Made by a program: the position numbers and the translations under genes. The notes below the pieces were generated by a model that had not been told where the DNA came from, did no database searches, and saw only the letters and a program-made list of their open reading frames with translations. 64,000 nt of DNA from Seriola aureovittata. Taxonomy: Eukaryota > Chordata > Actinopteri > Carangiformes > Carangidae. Location of the stretch: assembly GCF_021018895.1 (NCBI RefSeq), contig NC_079380.1, positions 372,001 to 436,000 of the forward strand, read 5' to 3'. Positions 25,101-34,516 of this stretch are shown here, piece by piece (position 1 is the stretch's first letter; each line of letters starts with the position of its first letter).

Positions 25101-25964
25101 AGGGGACTCCTTGTAAACTATTTTCCTAACAGAGCCAGCATTATATTTCTGTTTAAGGTCTTCCACCGTGTCGAAGTACTGGCCATTATACAATAGCCGC
25201 TCAACTTTCCAGCCGGACTCGTTAACGCTCTCGTGGTTGACCAGCACCTCGAAGCCCACCGGGTGTATGTACATGCCGCTCACACCCCTGAAGAAAGACA
25301 CCCAGGTCTTTCTGTCCCCGGATCGGACTCCTCGAGGCATCTGCTCGAACGCGTCCAGCCTCTTGTGCTGGTCCACGTCGAAACTCTCTTTCATGAGCTG
25401 CTCCAGTTTGGAAAAGACCTCAGTCTCAAAAAACTGGAAAAGCAAGGCATACTCCCCGATGGTGACCGTGCGCGCAGAGAGGGGCAGCTCCTTCTTGTAC
25501 CTCTCCCTGGTGACATCTCTGTGGTATATCGGGTTGGGAAGAGGCCCCACAACGTACTCCTTGATGTAGCCTTTGGCGCCGTGGAAGACCACCACCGTTG
25601 CCTCTCTAGTGGGCTTTCTGTCTTCGTTGTCCAAGTAAGCCAGCGCGTCTGCCTTCTTTGGCAGAGAGAGGTCTATTAGGAACAGGAAATTTTCCGATGG
25701 CTTGGTGATCTGGTTGCTGGAGATGTCCAAGTCTTTCTGCTTGAGCATGTACTGCTGGACCTGTGAGTACTCCTCTCGGGTGAGGTCCGCGAAGATAAGG
25801 CTGCGGTCGTCGTGCTTGCCCCGCAGCGGGTGGGCGCGCTGAGCGGAACATTTGGGAGCCCTCTTGGAGTGGATGCCGATCAAGACGATGTTGAGAATGA
25901 TGGACACGAGGACGAAGAGGATGAGTGCCCATTTCATTAGTGAGTTCATTCTCCGCTCTGTCAT
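13923..25964 (-). CDS. aoc2: Membrane copper amine oxidase (AOC2/AOC3, VAP-1-like), five exons
   Basis: Primary-amine oxidase: it deaminates primary amines to aldehydes, releasing hydrogen peroxide and ammonia, at the cell surface. I assemble join(24392..25964, 17258..17376, 15875..16041, 14300..14432, 13923..14213), complement; every junction is GT/AG and the sum is 2283 nt (760 aa plus stop), against about 763 aa for human AOC3. Residues 10-30 form a hydrophobic signal-anchor preceded by arginines, so type II topology. The N2/N3 domains precede the catalytic domain. The likely catalytic base is D377; the cofactor motif NYDY places topaquinone at Y462; copper ligands are H511 and H513 (HTH) and H676 (HIPHSED). 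C395 and C421 match the family disulfide. No frameshift or stop interrupts it. The anchor and sequence favour AOC2/AOC3 over secreted AOC1; which of the two names applies is inference. A minus-strand AATAAA near 13622-13627 is a possible poly(A) signal. Confidence 0.95.
14300..14432 (-). CDS. aoc2: Amine oxidase exon 4 (residues 620-664)
   Basis: A 133-nt exon with acceptor CTCCAG and donor GTGTGT. It begins with the last base of the split arginine codon followed by YKVAITKHKD, and ends IEDE in phase 0. It shows the family's pattern of a conserved YSQNNIW motif. Confidence 0.93.
14738..14937 (+). repeat. Second copy of the 58500-type LINE 3' UTR
   Basis: Almost identical to 58493-58690, from tgctcttcctgaccatgtgc through tttcccagttgtgggataaa to the taatct tail. 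It contains only the UTR, inserted in intron 3 of the amine oxidase gene in antisense orientation to that gene. Confidence 0.85.
15875..16041 (-). CDS. aoc2: Amine oxidase exon 3 (residues 565-620)
   Basis: A 167-nt exon with acceptor CCACAG just upstream and donor GTGAGG at 15874. It encodes the conserved stretch around NRWGHQRSYRLQ and ends at AMSWA plus two bases of an arginine codon. The phase matches exon 4. Confidence 0.93.
17258..17376 (-). CDS. aoc2: Amine oxidase exon 2 (residues 525-564)
   Basis: A 119-nt exon with acceptor CTGCAG ending at 17377 and donor GT at 17257-17256. It completes the split glycine codon and encodes the segment around VFQTKDMEYVNVSLPW, which joins the copper-ligand strand to the large C-terminal beta sandwich. 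It ends in phase 0. Confidence 0.9.
18595..18687 (+). repeat. Truncated 5' LTR of the ERV relic
   Basis: This segment matches 20677-20816 almost base for base (shared starts tatttcaggctattaaag and ends gatcaccctatgggcatgtg) but lacks about 48 bp present in the right copy. The sequence then changes at once to pol, so primer-binding site, gag, protease and most of RT are gone. Confidence 0.75.
20650..21200 (+). repeat. 3' LTR of the ERV relic
   Basis: It follows a purine run (ggtatggggggagg near 20623-20636) that looks like a polypurine tract. It contains the duplicate of the 18595-18687 segment and a TATAAATA box (21003-21010), with a transcribed-looking region after it. Exact borders are not certain; the right end is placed by loss of LTR-like character near 21200. 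Confidence 0.6.
21266..21294 (+). repeat. LINE 3' end with (TATC)n tail
   Basis: The motif attacccctgaataaagtatc followed by TATC units is a diverged form of the gttcccctaggggataaata end seen at 22111, 309 and 41334. The sequence upstream (to about 21205) shows no coding match. Confidence 0.6.
21295..21785 (+). pseudogene. CR1/L2-like LINE 3' fragment (copy C)
   Basis: A 112-codon open frame matches the C-terminal RT region of copy A (FYQSVVASVLFYAAVCW ... RFRRSFVPTAIRL), followed by about 150 bp of 3' UTR ending aggtaaataaataattctaa. It is 5' truncated and abuts the (TATC)n tail of another LINE end at 21266-21294. It lies inside intron 1 of the amine oxidase gene. Confidence 0.8.
22111..22188 (+). 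repeat. LINE 3' end hairpin plus (TATC)n tail
   Basis: The sequence gttcccctaggggataaata followed by aagtatc and about 13 TATC units. The palindrome cccctagggg forms a small stem just before the tail, which is the recognisable 3' terminus of one fish LINE family. Confidence 0.7.
24392..25964 (-). CDS. aoc2: Amine oxidase exon 1 (residues 1-525)
   Basis: The exon carries the start ATG (25962-25964), the signal-anchor, the N2 and N3 domains and most of the catalytic domain, including D377, the NYDY cofactor site and the HTH copper pair. The donor GT is at 24391-24390, after the first base of a glycine codon; the reading frame beyond it runs to an intronic stop. One huge first coding exon is typical of vertebrate AOC2/AOC3 genes. 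A second in-frame ATG lies five codons downstream and could also serve as start. Confidence 0.95.
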
Positions 25965-28900
25965 TACGCTCGGACCCGGAGAAGGAGAGGAGAGGAATGA
26001 GTCCGAGGCAGGGGCAAGCGGTCAGAGGGGAGGCGCGTTCCAACAGTTTAAGTTCCCACCCTGATATACATGGATTCCATAAACATCTGCCCCTCCCTCT
26101 TCCTTTGATTGAACAGTTTTGGAACTGCGGTTTCAAACCAACCCCTGTTAAGCTCCATAGCCAACAGGACTGCTTTACGCACGCTGCTGGTGGATTTACT
26201 CCCGCTCATAGTTTAATAATCGATGAGAATCCATCACACAATTGAAACAGAAAATACAAAGTGGCATTTTGGGTTTCAATCAAAAAAAATTAAAACAACT
26301 AATTTGTATATCGACACAAAAAAGCTTTATGCACACAGGCAAACATTTCCATTTGTCCAAGACCAAAAGCCGGACCCCCTCCTTTTTCTTTCATATTTCA
26401 ACTTTTTTCTTTTCAGTTTGCTACACTGCCACAAGCATAGTTAATATAGCCTATGTGTGTTTCCAAAGAAAAACAGTGGATAAAGGAACAGAAAACAAGC
26501 AATGAAAAAAGTCTGAGAATAATAATTTTAAAAATGACTAAAAAACTACGTATATTTTGTGAACGTGTGTACTACTGTCATGTTTATAATACGTTTCCCT
26601 ATAAAATAGCGACTAACCAAAATGTATGTCTTTTGAATGCTGAATGACTTTAGAAACCCTAAAATCTGTGTAATAAAATTCAAACTCCTCTATATCTAAA
26701 TTCCCACCGATATTAGAGAGGACATGTTCCTTGTGTCCTTAGTGGTTTTTATTGCCAATGTTGTGCATTGTAAAGACACTAACTAAAATTTTTTTGGCTC
26801 TAAAAAACCTACCTCATCAGCATAGTGAAAACTAAAATCGTGCCAATTGTGTCACATAACAAGTTCTGTTGTGTTAACTATGTGCTTTATTTGTGGAATG
26901 CCCCTGTTTCTATATCTCTTGGGAAATCTCAGCCAAATCCTGCAATAGGTTGTATTAAATAAGCATTTCTTTTATTGTTCACTCAGTAATCAGATATTTT
27001 TGTGGGTCTCAAGTTTAAATTGTGGAATCATCATTTTCAGAACTTCAGTTAACTAAATGACCAATGGATTGTTAACTCAGTTAAATCAGAAAGTTGATTA
27101 GCTTATTTGTATATACTGCATTTGCATATATATACGCATAAACATTTAAGATATAAGATGACATAGTCCTTTATAAGTCCGGTAGTGGGGACATTGTCCT
27201 CCTGTTCCTCATTTTTTGGATATTTTCTTTATTTGTCACCCATCTGTAGTTTGTGGTGCTGTTGAGCTGTAATTCATTAGCCTCAATGATATAAATGGCT
27301 TGAACATGAATGAATGGAGAGATAAATGCTCATATAACATAATACAATTGATCAGCACCACAAACTGTTATTTCCAAAATGATCACAAAACCATAAAACC
27401 TGGATTCTTTTTAAATGAGGACCATAATGATTCCTATCCAAAACACCCTCCCTCAAAATCTCATCACAGTTTCAGACAGCACACAAACAAGACATTGCAG
27501 CACACAAGAAGAAAGCTTAAGATATTTCCCCCTACAGTTATGTTTACTATGCTATTTGGGATATTACTCATAGATTTACTGTAGTAGAAGGACATATTTA
27601 TCATTTTAAGCAAAAACGTCTGGGGAGGTCCTGTAACTTGCTAGTCACTGAGCCTACATGTTTGTTTCTGTCTTTTCAAATTCAAAAGTAAACAGCAACA
27701 AACAAATAAACAAAAAAATATTGGTTTACTGGCAAGTTCATATATTTATAGGATCGTCATTTTGAAATGTATTGTCTTTCGAATTCACAAGATTTCTTTT
27801 GTTTCACCGCTCATATAATATGTATTACATATCTTATAGTTGAAACAGGTTACATGTATGTAATGTAACTATGAGAAACAATCACAGTAATGTTTTCAAT
27901 AATTGATGATTGATTTGTTAATGTTGAATCCTTCATGTGTATCCGGTCAGTTACCAAATCCTTTATCATTTTCTGGCTCCCACCTGACAGTTGGAGAGTT
28001 GGAGGCAGTTGGAAGAGATCTGCTGAGCTCACATCTTTGGAACTCCACACCCTCAGATTTTTTTACTTTTCAAACTTAGTTTCCATCCCCAACAGAAAAT
28101 GACTGAAGTGACATTTGAGGACAGCTATCATTCAAACTGCTTTTTTTCACATATGCAGATGCGAGAACTGTTCCCCTTTAACACTTAAGAACATGTATAT
28201 ATTACACTTTATCTCAATTCTAAGAAAAATAGCAAATTTTCATGAACTGAGCAGTTTTCTTCAGACCAGCCTTGGACCACTTGTTGACTGACAGTGATGG
28301 AATACAAGAATTCAGCTGGGACTGAAGTTTAACTGTGACATAGGGACATGTTTGATTTCCATATAGTGAGAAAGGTGTAATCAGAGAGTTTTATCTGTCT
28401 CTCCCATCAGTGAAGCTAGACCCGCAGACTGCAGGACCAACAATAGTTGAGACCCTGTTGTTGTTTCTTCCATATCCTTTCAGGTCACACAGGAAAAGAT
28501 GTTGGTTCTAATTGGCCTGCTCTTGACCCGTAATGCTTCCTGCCAGCCTGGTGGGGAAATTTTTTCACAGGTTAGCATGCAGCCTACATCATGATATCAA
28601 TGTGATTTTCAGACCTCCCTCCAAGATTTAGATGCAAGACAACAGCCACAAGTTTCACATGGACTAAGTTTGGATAGAAGAGACTGTTGAAATACGATGA
28701 TATGATACTTTGACATGCAATGAGCAGTCATTTATTTTCCTTATGAAAACTTACACACATATGTCTGTGATGCATATCCTTAATTATTTATTCACATAAT
28801 CTTTCTTACTTATATGATTTACATGCACCTTATACACAAACATAGGTGTGTCTTTCTACATCATGTCCATAGTCACAACAGGGGGCAAAATAATTAGCAC

Positions 28901-29514
28901 TTACTTTTAGATTTGGATCAAATACTGACCAATCTTCATCTTAATTTACAAGAATCTATTAGTGTTGGGATCAGTGCTGAGCAAAGTCAAACTACGAAAC
29001 ATCTGGGATTCTCTAGTCTTGTTTGTGTCCTACTTCACATCATGTTTCCAGCAGTTTTGCCTCTCAGTTGTGGCTGGACAATTTTGCTTGGACACCCTGG
29101 ATTTTTGAGGTTGATTTTAAGGAAAGCTGTTGATGATGATAGCTGTTTATATCCAACATATTTGGATTGGAGTGAAAAAGTGATGCAGAATTTAACTAAA
29201 AGTCAAGATGTATGTGTGCAGAGCTATAAACTAAATGATTTGGATGAGACTAAAGATACATATGTTTTAATGCTGTAGGGAGGATGACTGATCTGATTGG
29301 TCAGTAGCTTTTGATCTTATCATCTGAGGTTAATGTGCTGAGATATTATTAAGCAGGTTAGTCATATACCATAGGCTACTATAGTGATTTACCCTAGTTA
29401 AATGTGAGCCAGCTTTGTGATGCTAGAAAACCTGATTGTTGTCATCTGTATATGGAGAACACACCTTTGTGACCATGCTGACACAAAAGTCACCATTGTT
29501 CATTAGATCCCTTT

Positions 29515-29740
29515 TTTTCTCTCTCTTTTTCTTTAAATGAAATTGTATTAGGTTTCATGCTTTTGTGAATGTTCTTTATGTTTTCAGGACCTTGTTGTTT
29601 GCTCTTTGCTACCACCATTCATTCTCTTTTTTTCTCTTGAAATAATAAAACAGTGTCATGTGTCATGCTGTTGTGAATGTCCTTAGGATTCAATCGCCTT
29701 TTTTTTCTTTTTCTTTTTCTTTTCTTTTTTTTTTTTTTTA
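29515..29740. repeat. Pyrimidine-rich, TTTTC-rich tract
   Basis: Repeated stretches of tttttctctctctttttc and ttttctttttctttttc with two copies of a phrase like gtgtcatg(c)t(g/t)ttgtgaatgt (29560-29575 and 29660-29680). No coding signal. Confidence 0.6.
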
Positions 29741-30070
29741 CAAAGAACATTGTTAAATTTCAAGTTTTTATGCTGTTAGAAGTTCAGTTTTTACCTTAAG
29801 AAGACTAAAATAACTAACATAATAGCACGTATCTGCAATGAACAGAACAGAATACTTGACATCCTGACAACATGTCTTTCGTAGGATTTTTACGTTCTGG
29901 GAAAATTGAACATGACGGGGGTGTATCCGACTCACTTTCCCATACAAATCCCACGAGTTGTGTAACTCCTCTTGGCATGACTCTGCCTTTTGGGCTTTGA
30001 TGGCAGCTGACCTGAGAACAACCTTCTGTGGTTCACTGTCCCAAGGATTTTAAAGAATGCTGTGATGATA

Positions 30071-30072
<2 letters not shown>

Positions 30073-30110
<38 letters not shown>
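30073..30110. repeat. (CA)n microsatellite
   Basis: Nineteen uninterrupted AC units. Confidence 0.95.
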
Positions 30111-30112
<2 letters not shown>

Positions 30113-30329
30113 TGTGTGGAATGTTTATAGATTGAAAGATTGATAATTGTACTGTTCAAGTGGTAAACACCCAAACTTGCATGGACTCCTGGTTCGTGCA
30201 CGTACAGTTCAAATGAATGTACTCTTTCACACAGAGGCACACACATACATGTCTGTCCCCATTAAAGCTTTATAAATGTTTATATTGACCCTTTGACCCC
30301 TTCATACATTCCAGCTTTTTTTCTGGATA

Positions 30330-31325
30330 GACTCCCAGTCTCAGCTCCAGATGGTCAACTCATCACAGACCTCCCTCTCACTGCGGGGAATTGCATGCGT
30401 CTCTCCACAACAGTCCTGAGTGAGTCCAGACTCCTGCCAAGCACAGACCCAGCCTTTTTGACCAGCTTGTCCAATCGAGTATTTCTGGATGTGGCAGGAT
30501 GCAGAGTTATATTTAAAGTCTGCTGTATACAGGGTGAGCAGGAACAGAGCCAGAACAGTCCCCTGTGGAGCCCCAGTGCTGCTCATCACTGTCCCTGAGA
30601 CACAGCCTGACGTACTGTGGTCGTCTTGTCAGGTTATCCACAATCCAGGACGTGAAGCAGGGATCCGCCCCAATCCCTTTCAGCTAGTCTTTAATGAGGG
30701 GGGTTGGATGGTGTTAAATGCACTTGAGAAATCAAAGAACATAATCCTCATGTAACCACCTGGCTCAACAAGTAAGAATGGGCTGGTGGAGCTTGTAAAG
30801 GACGGCATCATCCACTCCAATATGTTCTCTGTAGGTGAACTGTAGGGGGTCTAGTGCATGTTCAACCTGTGGCCTCAGAAGGTGGAGAAGCAGCCACTCC
30901 AGGGTCTTCATGATGTGTGATGTGAGGGCCACCGGTCTGTAGTCATTTATCTCAGCCGGTCGTCCTACGTTAGGTACTGGAACAAGACATGATGTTTTCC
31001 ACCCTCCCTGTTTGAAGGCTTAAGTTAAAGATCCTCTGGAGAGGCTCAGCCAGCTGGGCTGCACAATCCTTTAACAGCCTCGGAGACACACCATCCGGGC
31101 CTGCTGCCTTTCCAGGACGTAGCCTCTTGAGCTCCGCCCTCACCTCATCCGCTGTAAAGGACAGGAAACTTTACCCCAGTGTGGAGGGAGTTGCAGCTGC
31201 GGTGTCAGGTTGTGGAGGAGATGCTGTAGGAGAAGCTGCAGCTGAAGCAGTGGGAGAGAGAACATGGTGAGGCTGTGTCAAACCTGTTGTAGAACAGGTT
31301 GAACACATTGGCCTTGTCAGACGAA
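30330..31325 (-). pseudogene. CR1/L2-like LINE ORF2 relic (copy B)
   Basis: Same family as copy A: long shared stretches include ctcagccggt near 30952 and cctcaccatcc-type RT segments, plus the lysine/glycine-rich tail at 30400-30475. The tail segment is joined directly to an RT-palm segment at 30477, so part of the thumb is deleted. No frame longer than 90 codons survives. It retains the region between RT motifs that copy A lost. Confidence 0.78.
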
Positions 31326-31923
31326 ACGACGACGTACAACAAAAAAAAATCCATCGACAAAAAATATACTAATACTAATACATACAAATATAGTGCAAAA
31401 AACTACAAGCTATGCGGACTTGTTGCCACTTGTTGCCAGTGCATCATTTTATGGATGAGAACAAGACAGAAGCTTTTTCCAATTTGGGCAGCAATAATTA
31501 TAGTGATTCATACTTCAAAAAAATGTTTCATAAGTGGAACATTAAAGTTTCGATCCTGCTGATTCACTTCATCCTGTAAAATTAGATTGTCCTGCAGTGA
31601 TAGATAACATGTTCTGAATCTGCAGCTGATCCTGCATGATATACAGATGTCCTACAGGGCATACAAATTTCCTGCAATGCATTATACAAGAGGACAATCT
31701 GTAAGACCTACAGTTCCTATAGGACTCACTTCAAAGGAGAAACACATTCCTGTAGGACTTCAGTTTAACTTTTGATTATATTTATTGTAACTCTGTCTGT
31801 TTTTTCAATTTTTTCAACTTTTTTGAAACAATTTTGGCTAATAATTAAAAGAAGAATTTTTTAAGAGATATATTCAGTTCAGATATATACAACTCTAAAT
31901 AAGACAAAAACCAACCAATAGAG
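31326..31923. other. No gene seen
   Basis: Between LINE copy B and the coiled-coil retrocopy. 31560-31760 has imperfect repeats of a phrase like cctgca(g/a)tg and cctac. No coding support. Confidence 0.45.
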
Positions 31924-33020
31924 ATGGCTTCAGCAAACATGGCCAATTTATTCAAGGGTGAATGGGTCAGAATTCAATCTGCCCAAAGAAATCAGCTCAA
32001 TGAAGTCAAAATGAACATCAGGCAGGCAGCGAGAGACAGATGTGGCACTAACCAGAACAGCTGCCTCAATAGATTCAACAGTACAGTCTTAAGGACACAT
32101 GTAGAAAGGGAGAATCGGGTACTGACTGAACTGAAGATAAGACAGCAACAACTGGCTGAAAATGAAAACAGGAAGTAGTGCAGTATAGACAGACAGAAGA
32201 TTTGAGAAGGTCTGTGAGAGAAAACTAAAAACCCAAGCTTTGACAAAATATCAGGTGAAGCAAATGAAAGAAAGAGAACTGCTGAAAGAAAAGGAGAGAC
32301 AACAAGATAAGAGAGACGCAGAATTACTCTGCAAGGTCGATGAACTACATGCACAAGAGTCAAAGAAAATTGACCTCAAAAACAAACTGGAGGATATTGA
32401 CAGAGCACAGCTCAAGAGAGAGGAATGTAAAATGGAGGAGCAGAAACTTGAGCTTCTAACAAAACAAATACTGTTACAACGAAAACCTGAACAGACAGAA
32501 AGGTCGAAGAGGTTTGAGGCACAAAAGGAGATGGTTAGAGACAAACTGGCAGCCACAAAGAAGGAGCAGGCTGCTACTACAGCTCTGCTGGAGGAGAAGA
32601 GAATGGCAAAGGAAGTAGCTAAGAGAGAGGCTGAACTGGCAAAGACAGAAGGAAAAGGAGGAAAAGAGGTCTGCTGCCCTTCAGTCTTTCTCTGACCACA
32701 GACAGAACATGATTCTGAAGAAAAGCACAGGCAAACACAGAGCAACATAGTAACTTGAACTTGCTTCAGGTAAATAAAGAGGAAGTGAAAAACTGAAGGT
32801 TCAGAAGATCAGAGAGGACAGAATCAAATTGGACAAAGCCAATTTGCCCCTGGCAGCTAAAAAACTTGCTCGACTTGAGCAGCTGAAAAAAGAGGAACGG
32901 GACTCTGCAGAGGAATACAGAACAGACTGTTCAGAAGGAGAAGCACCTCCAGCAGTATGTTCACCATGACCTTCACAAGGCAGCAGTGAAGGAACAACAC
33001 AAGTTTCCAATCAGCTCTAA
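31924..33020 (+). pseudogene. Intronless coiled-coil retrocopy, CFAP210/CCDC173-like
   Basis: The first frame (31924-32178) begins MASANMANLFKGEWVRIQ. The second (32240-32695) is a long charged coiled coil rich in K, E, Q and R. A third part (32770-33020) contains KVQKIREDRIKLDKA and LQQYVHHDLHKA in other frames. The order and motifs resemble the ciliary inner-microtubule protein CFAP210 (CCDC173), whose TPH-type coiled coil has comparable KAQKIRED-like and DHR/AHR motifs. Frame breaks near 32177, 32215 and 32670-32700 and the lack of introns over about 370 codons suggest a processed pseudogene. No poly(A) tail or target duplication was found. Family name is an inference from remembered motifs. 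Confidence 0.5.
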
Positions 33021-33669
33021 AAAGACAAGTAAGCTTTACCCGAGGCCGACTTGCCTCACCCATTTCCAAAACAGCTTAAGTCACCTCAGCTGCACTGGAT
33101 TCAACTAGACAATGGTCTTTTCATTTTAGCACAGAAGGCTCCAGTTACCGCTCTGCTGATACCGGGGAGCCACTGCCCAGATTATCCAGGCCTAAACCAA
33201 GACACAAGAACCAGGAGCTCAGATATAGAGAGACCACAATTATCGACCTGCAGCAGACCTGCCTCTCCTCTGTATGTACCGTCTGTAAGCTCCAGTGAGT
33301 CTCTGCAGCACCATCAAACACCCGCTTCTCACCCATCTGTAATACTGTCATGCAGAGGCCCAAGTACAAATGATCTGGAGCAGCGTAATCTCCCGAAGAC
33401 CCCTCCCCCCTTCCTTACACTCTGACATTTCCCTTATTATTTCTCATATTCCTTATTTCCCATATTCCTTTCTGTTAGAGGTCTACATGTGTGGGTTTAC
33501 TCCTGGTCCCTGTCCAAACCCCCCCACCCCCCCACCCCCTACCCTTTAACATTTCATCCCTGTGGAATTATGAGGTTCTACCTGACATGTTTCATGTCTC
33601 ATTGTTTCCTCCCAGTCCAAAAAAATATGCATTGGCAATAAAAAAAAATAATCTAACTTTCATTTCTTT

Positions 33670-34516
33670 TGTGGCCGGGCCGTGGCAAGGCCCAGATTTA
33701 ACTGAACAATTCGGGTACTACTGACCCCCTTTAATACCTCAGTAAAACAGTTAAGCCAGATACCTTACTGATACAGGTGACAAAAGATGGACTGAGACAA
33801 GGATTTCCCCCAAGATTACAAATTTATTTAAAAGATCAATATATAAAAACCAACAACAATTTATTAAAGTTAAGAGAAAAGAACAATCAAAAACATAAGT
33901 GGCTCAAGTTCCAATTTGTCTAATATATAAATGAATAATAGGAACACAAAAAAAAAAAAAAAAAAAAAGATAAAGGAGCTGTAGGATTAGCAGCTGTGGC
34001 TGCTGACTGGGATAGAGTACCTCACCACACTCCGGTGCCCTACACACTCACACAGCAAATCAACAAAGGGGATGCAAATAAATAGTGAAGGAAGTGCAAA
34101 ATTTACCAAACACACTAATATGGTGGGTGACGAAGCACAGGTGAGGAACCCTACCACCAAACCTTCCACCGTCAGGCCGGCCACGCTCGCTGCCGCACCT
34201 ACAGCACTGTACGGAAACAAACAAAAGAAACAGGTATTAGAACTTGAGACAGGTACAAATTCTTGGGGGAAATAACCAAACCAATACCAGGGACAACAGT
34301 GTGCAAACAATGAAACAACTAAACAGACCAAAACACAATAACTAAACCAACAAAACAAACAGAGCAAAGACAGCACACCACAGGCTCACCAGACAGCAGA
34401 GAGAGTGAGAGAGCGGCATCAAGGTGAATATAGCCTTCCCCAAATAATTAAAACTAGGAAGTGGGCGTGACTAAACCCCATGGTGACCTGGAAGGGATCT
34501 CCCACTACCTGTTACA
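33670..34516 (-). repeat. LTR-like block (possible solo LTR)
   Basis: On the minus strand the block starts tgtaacaggtagtggg (34516) and ends gcacggcccggccaca-like near 33670, giving TG...CA ends. It contains AATAAA signals near 33858 and 33823, a long A/T run (33948-33968) and a CT-rich promoter-like half. No clean target duplication is visible, so the borders and the class are tentative. Small ORFs inside have no support. Confidence 0.4.

Larger units (their letters stand above)
25965..30329. other. Upstream region of the amine oxidase gene; no other gene seen
   Basis: 25965-26200 is GC-richer and probably contains the 5' UTR and promoter of the amine oxidase gene, though no clear TATA or CCAAT box stands out. 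26200-29500 is AT-rich with ORFs up to 121 codons (28913-29278) that I do not recognise. One exon-like segment at 28485-28570 is discussed under findings. Confidence 0.5.

Noticed and set aside
25168..26245. Several plus-strand ORFs of 100-148 codons
   Set aside because: They lie opposite the GC-rich amine oxidase exon 1 and its upstream region and show no family features.
28913..29278. 121-codon ORF with a hydrophobic middle
   Set aside because: Not similar to anything I recognise; codon use looks like background, so it is mentioned only as a gap.
32251..32748. 165-codon serine/cysteine-rich ORF, minus strand
   Set aside because: It is the antisense shadow of the lysine/glutamate-rich coiled-coil retrocopy.
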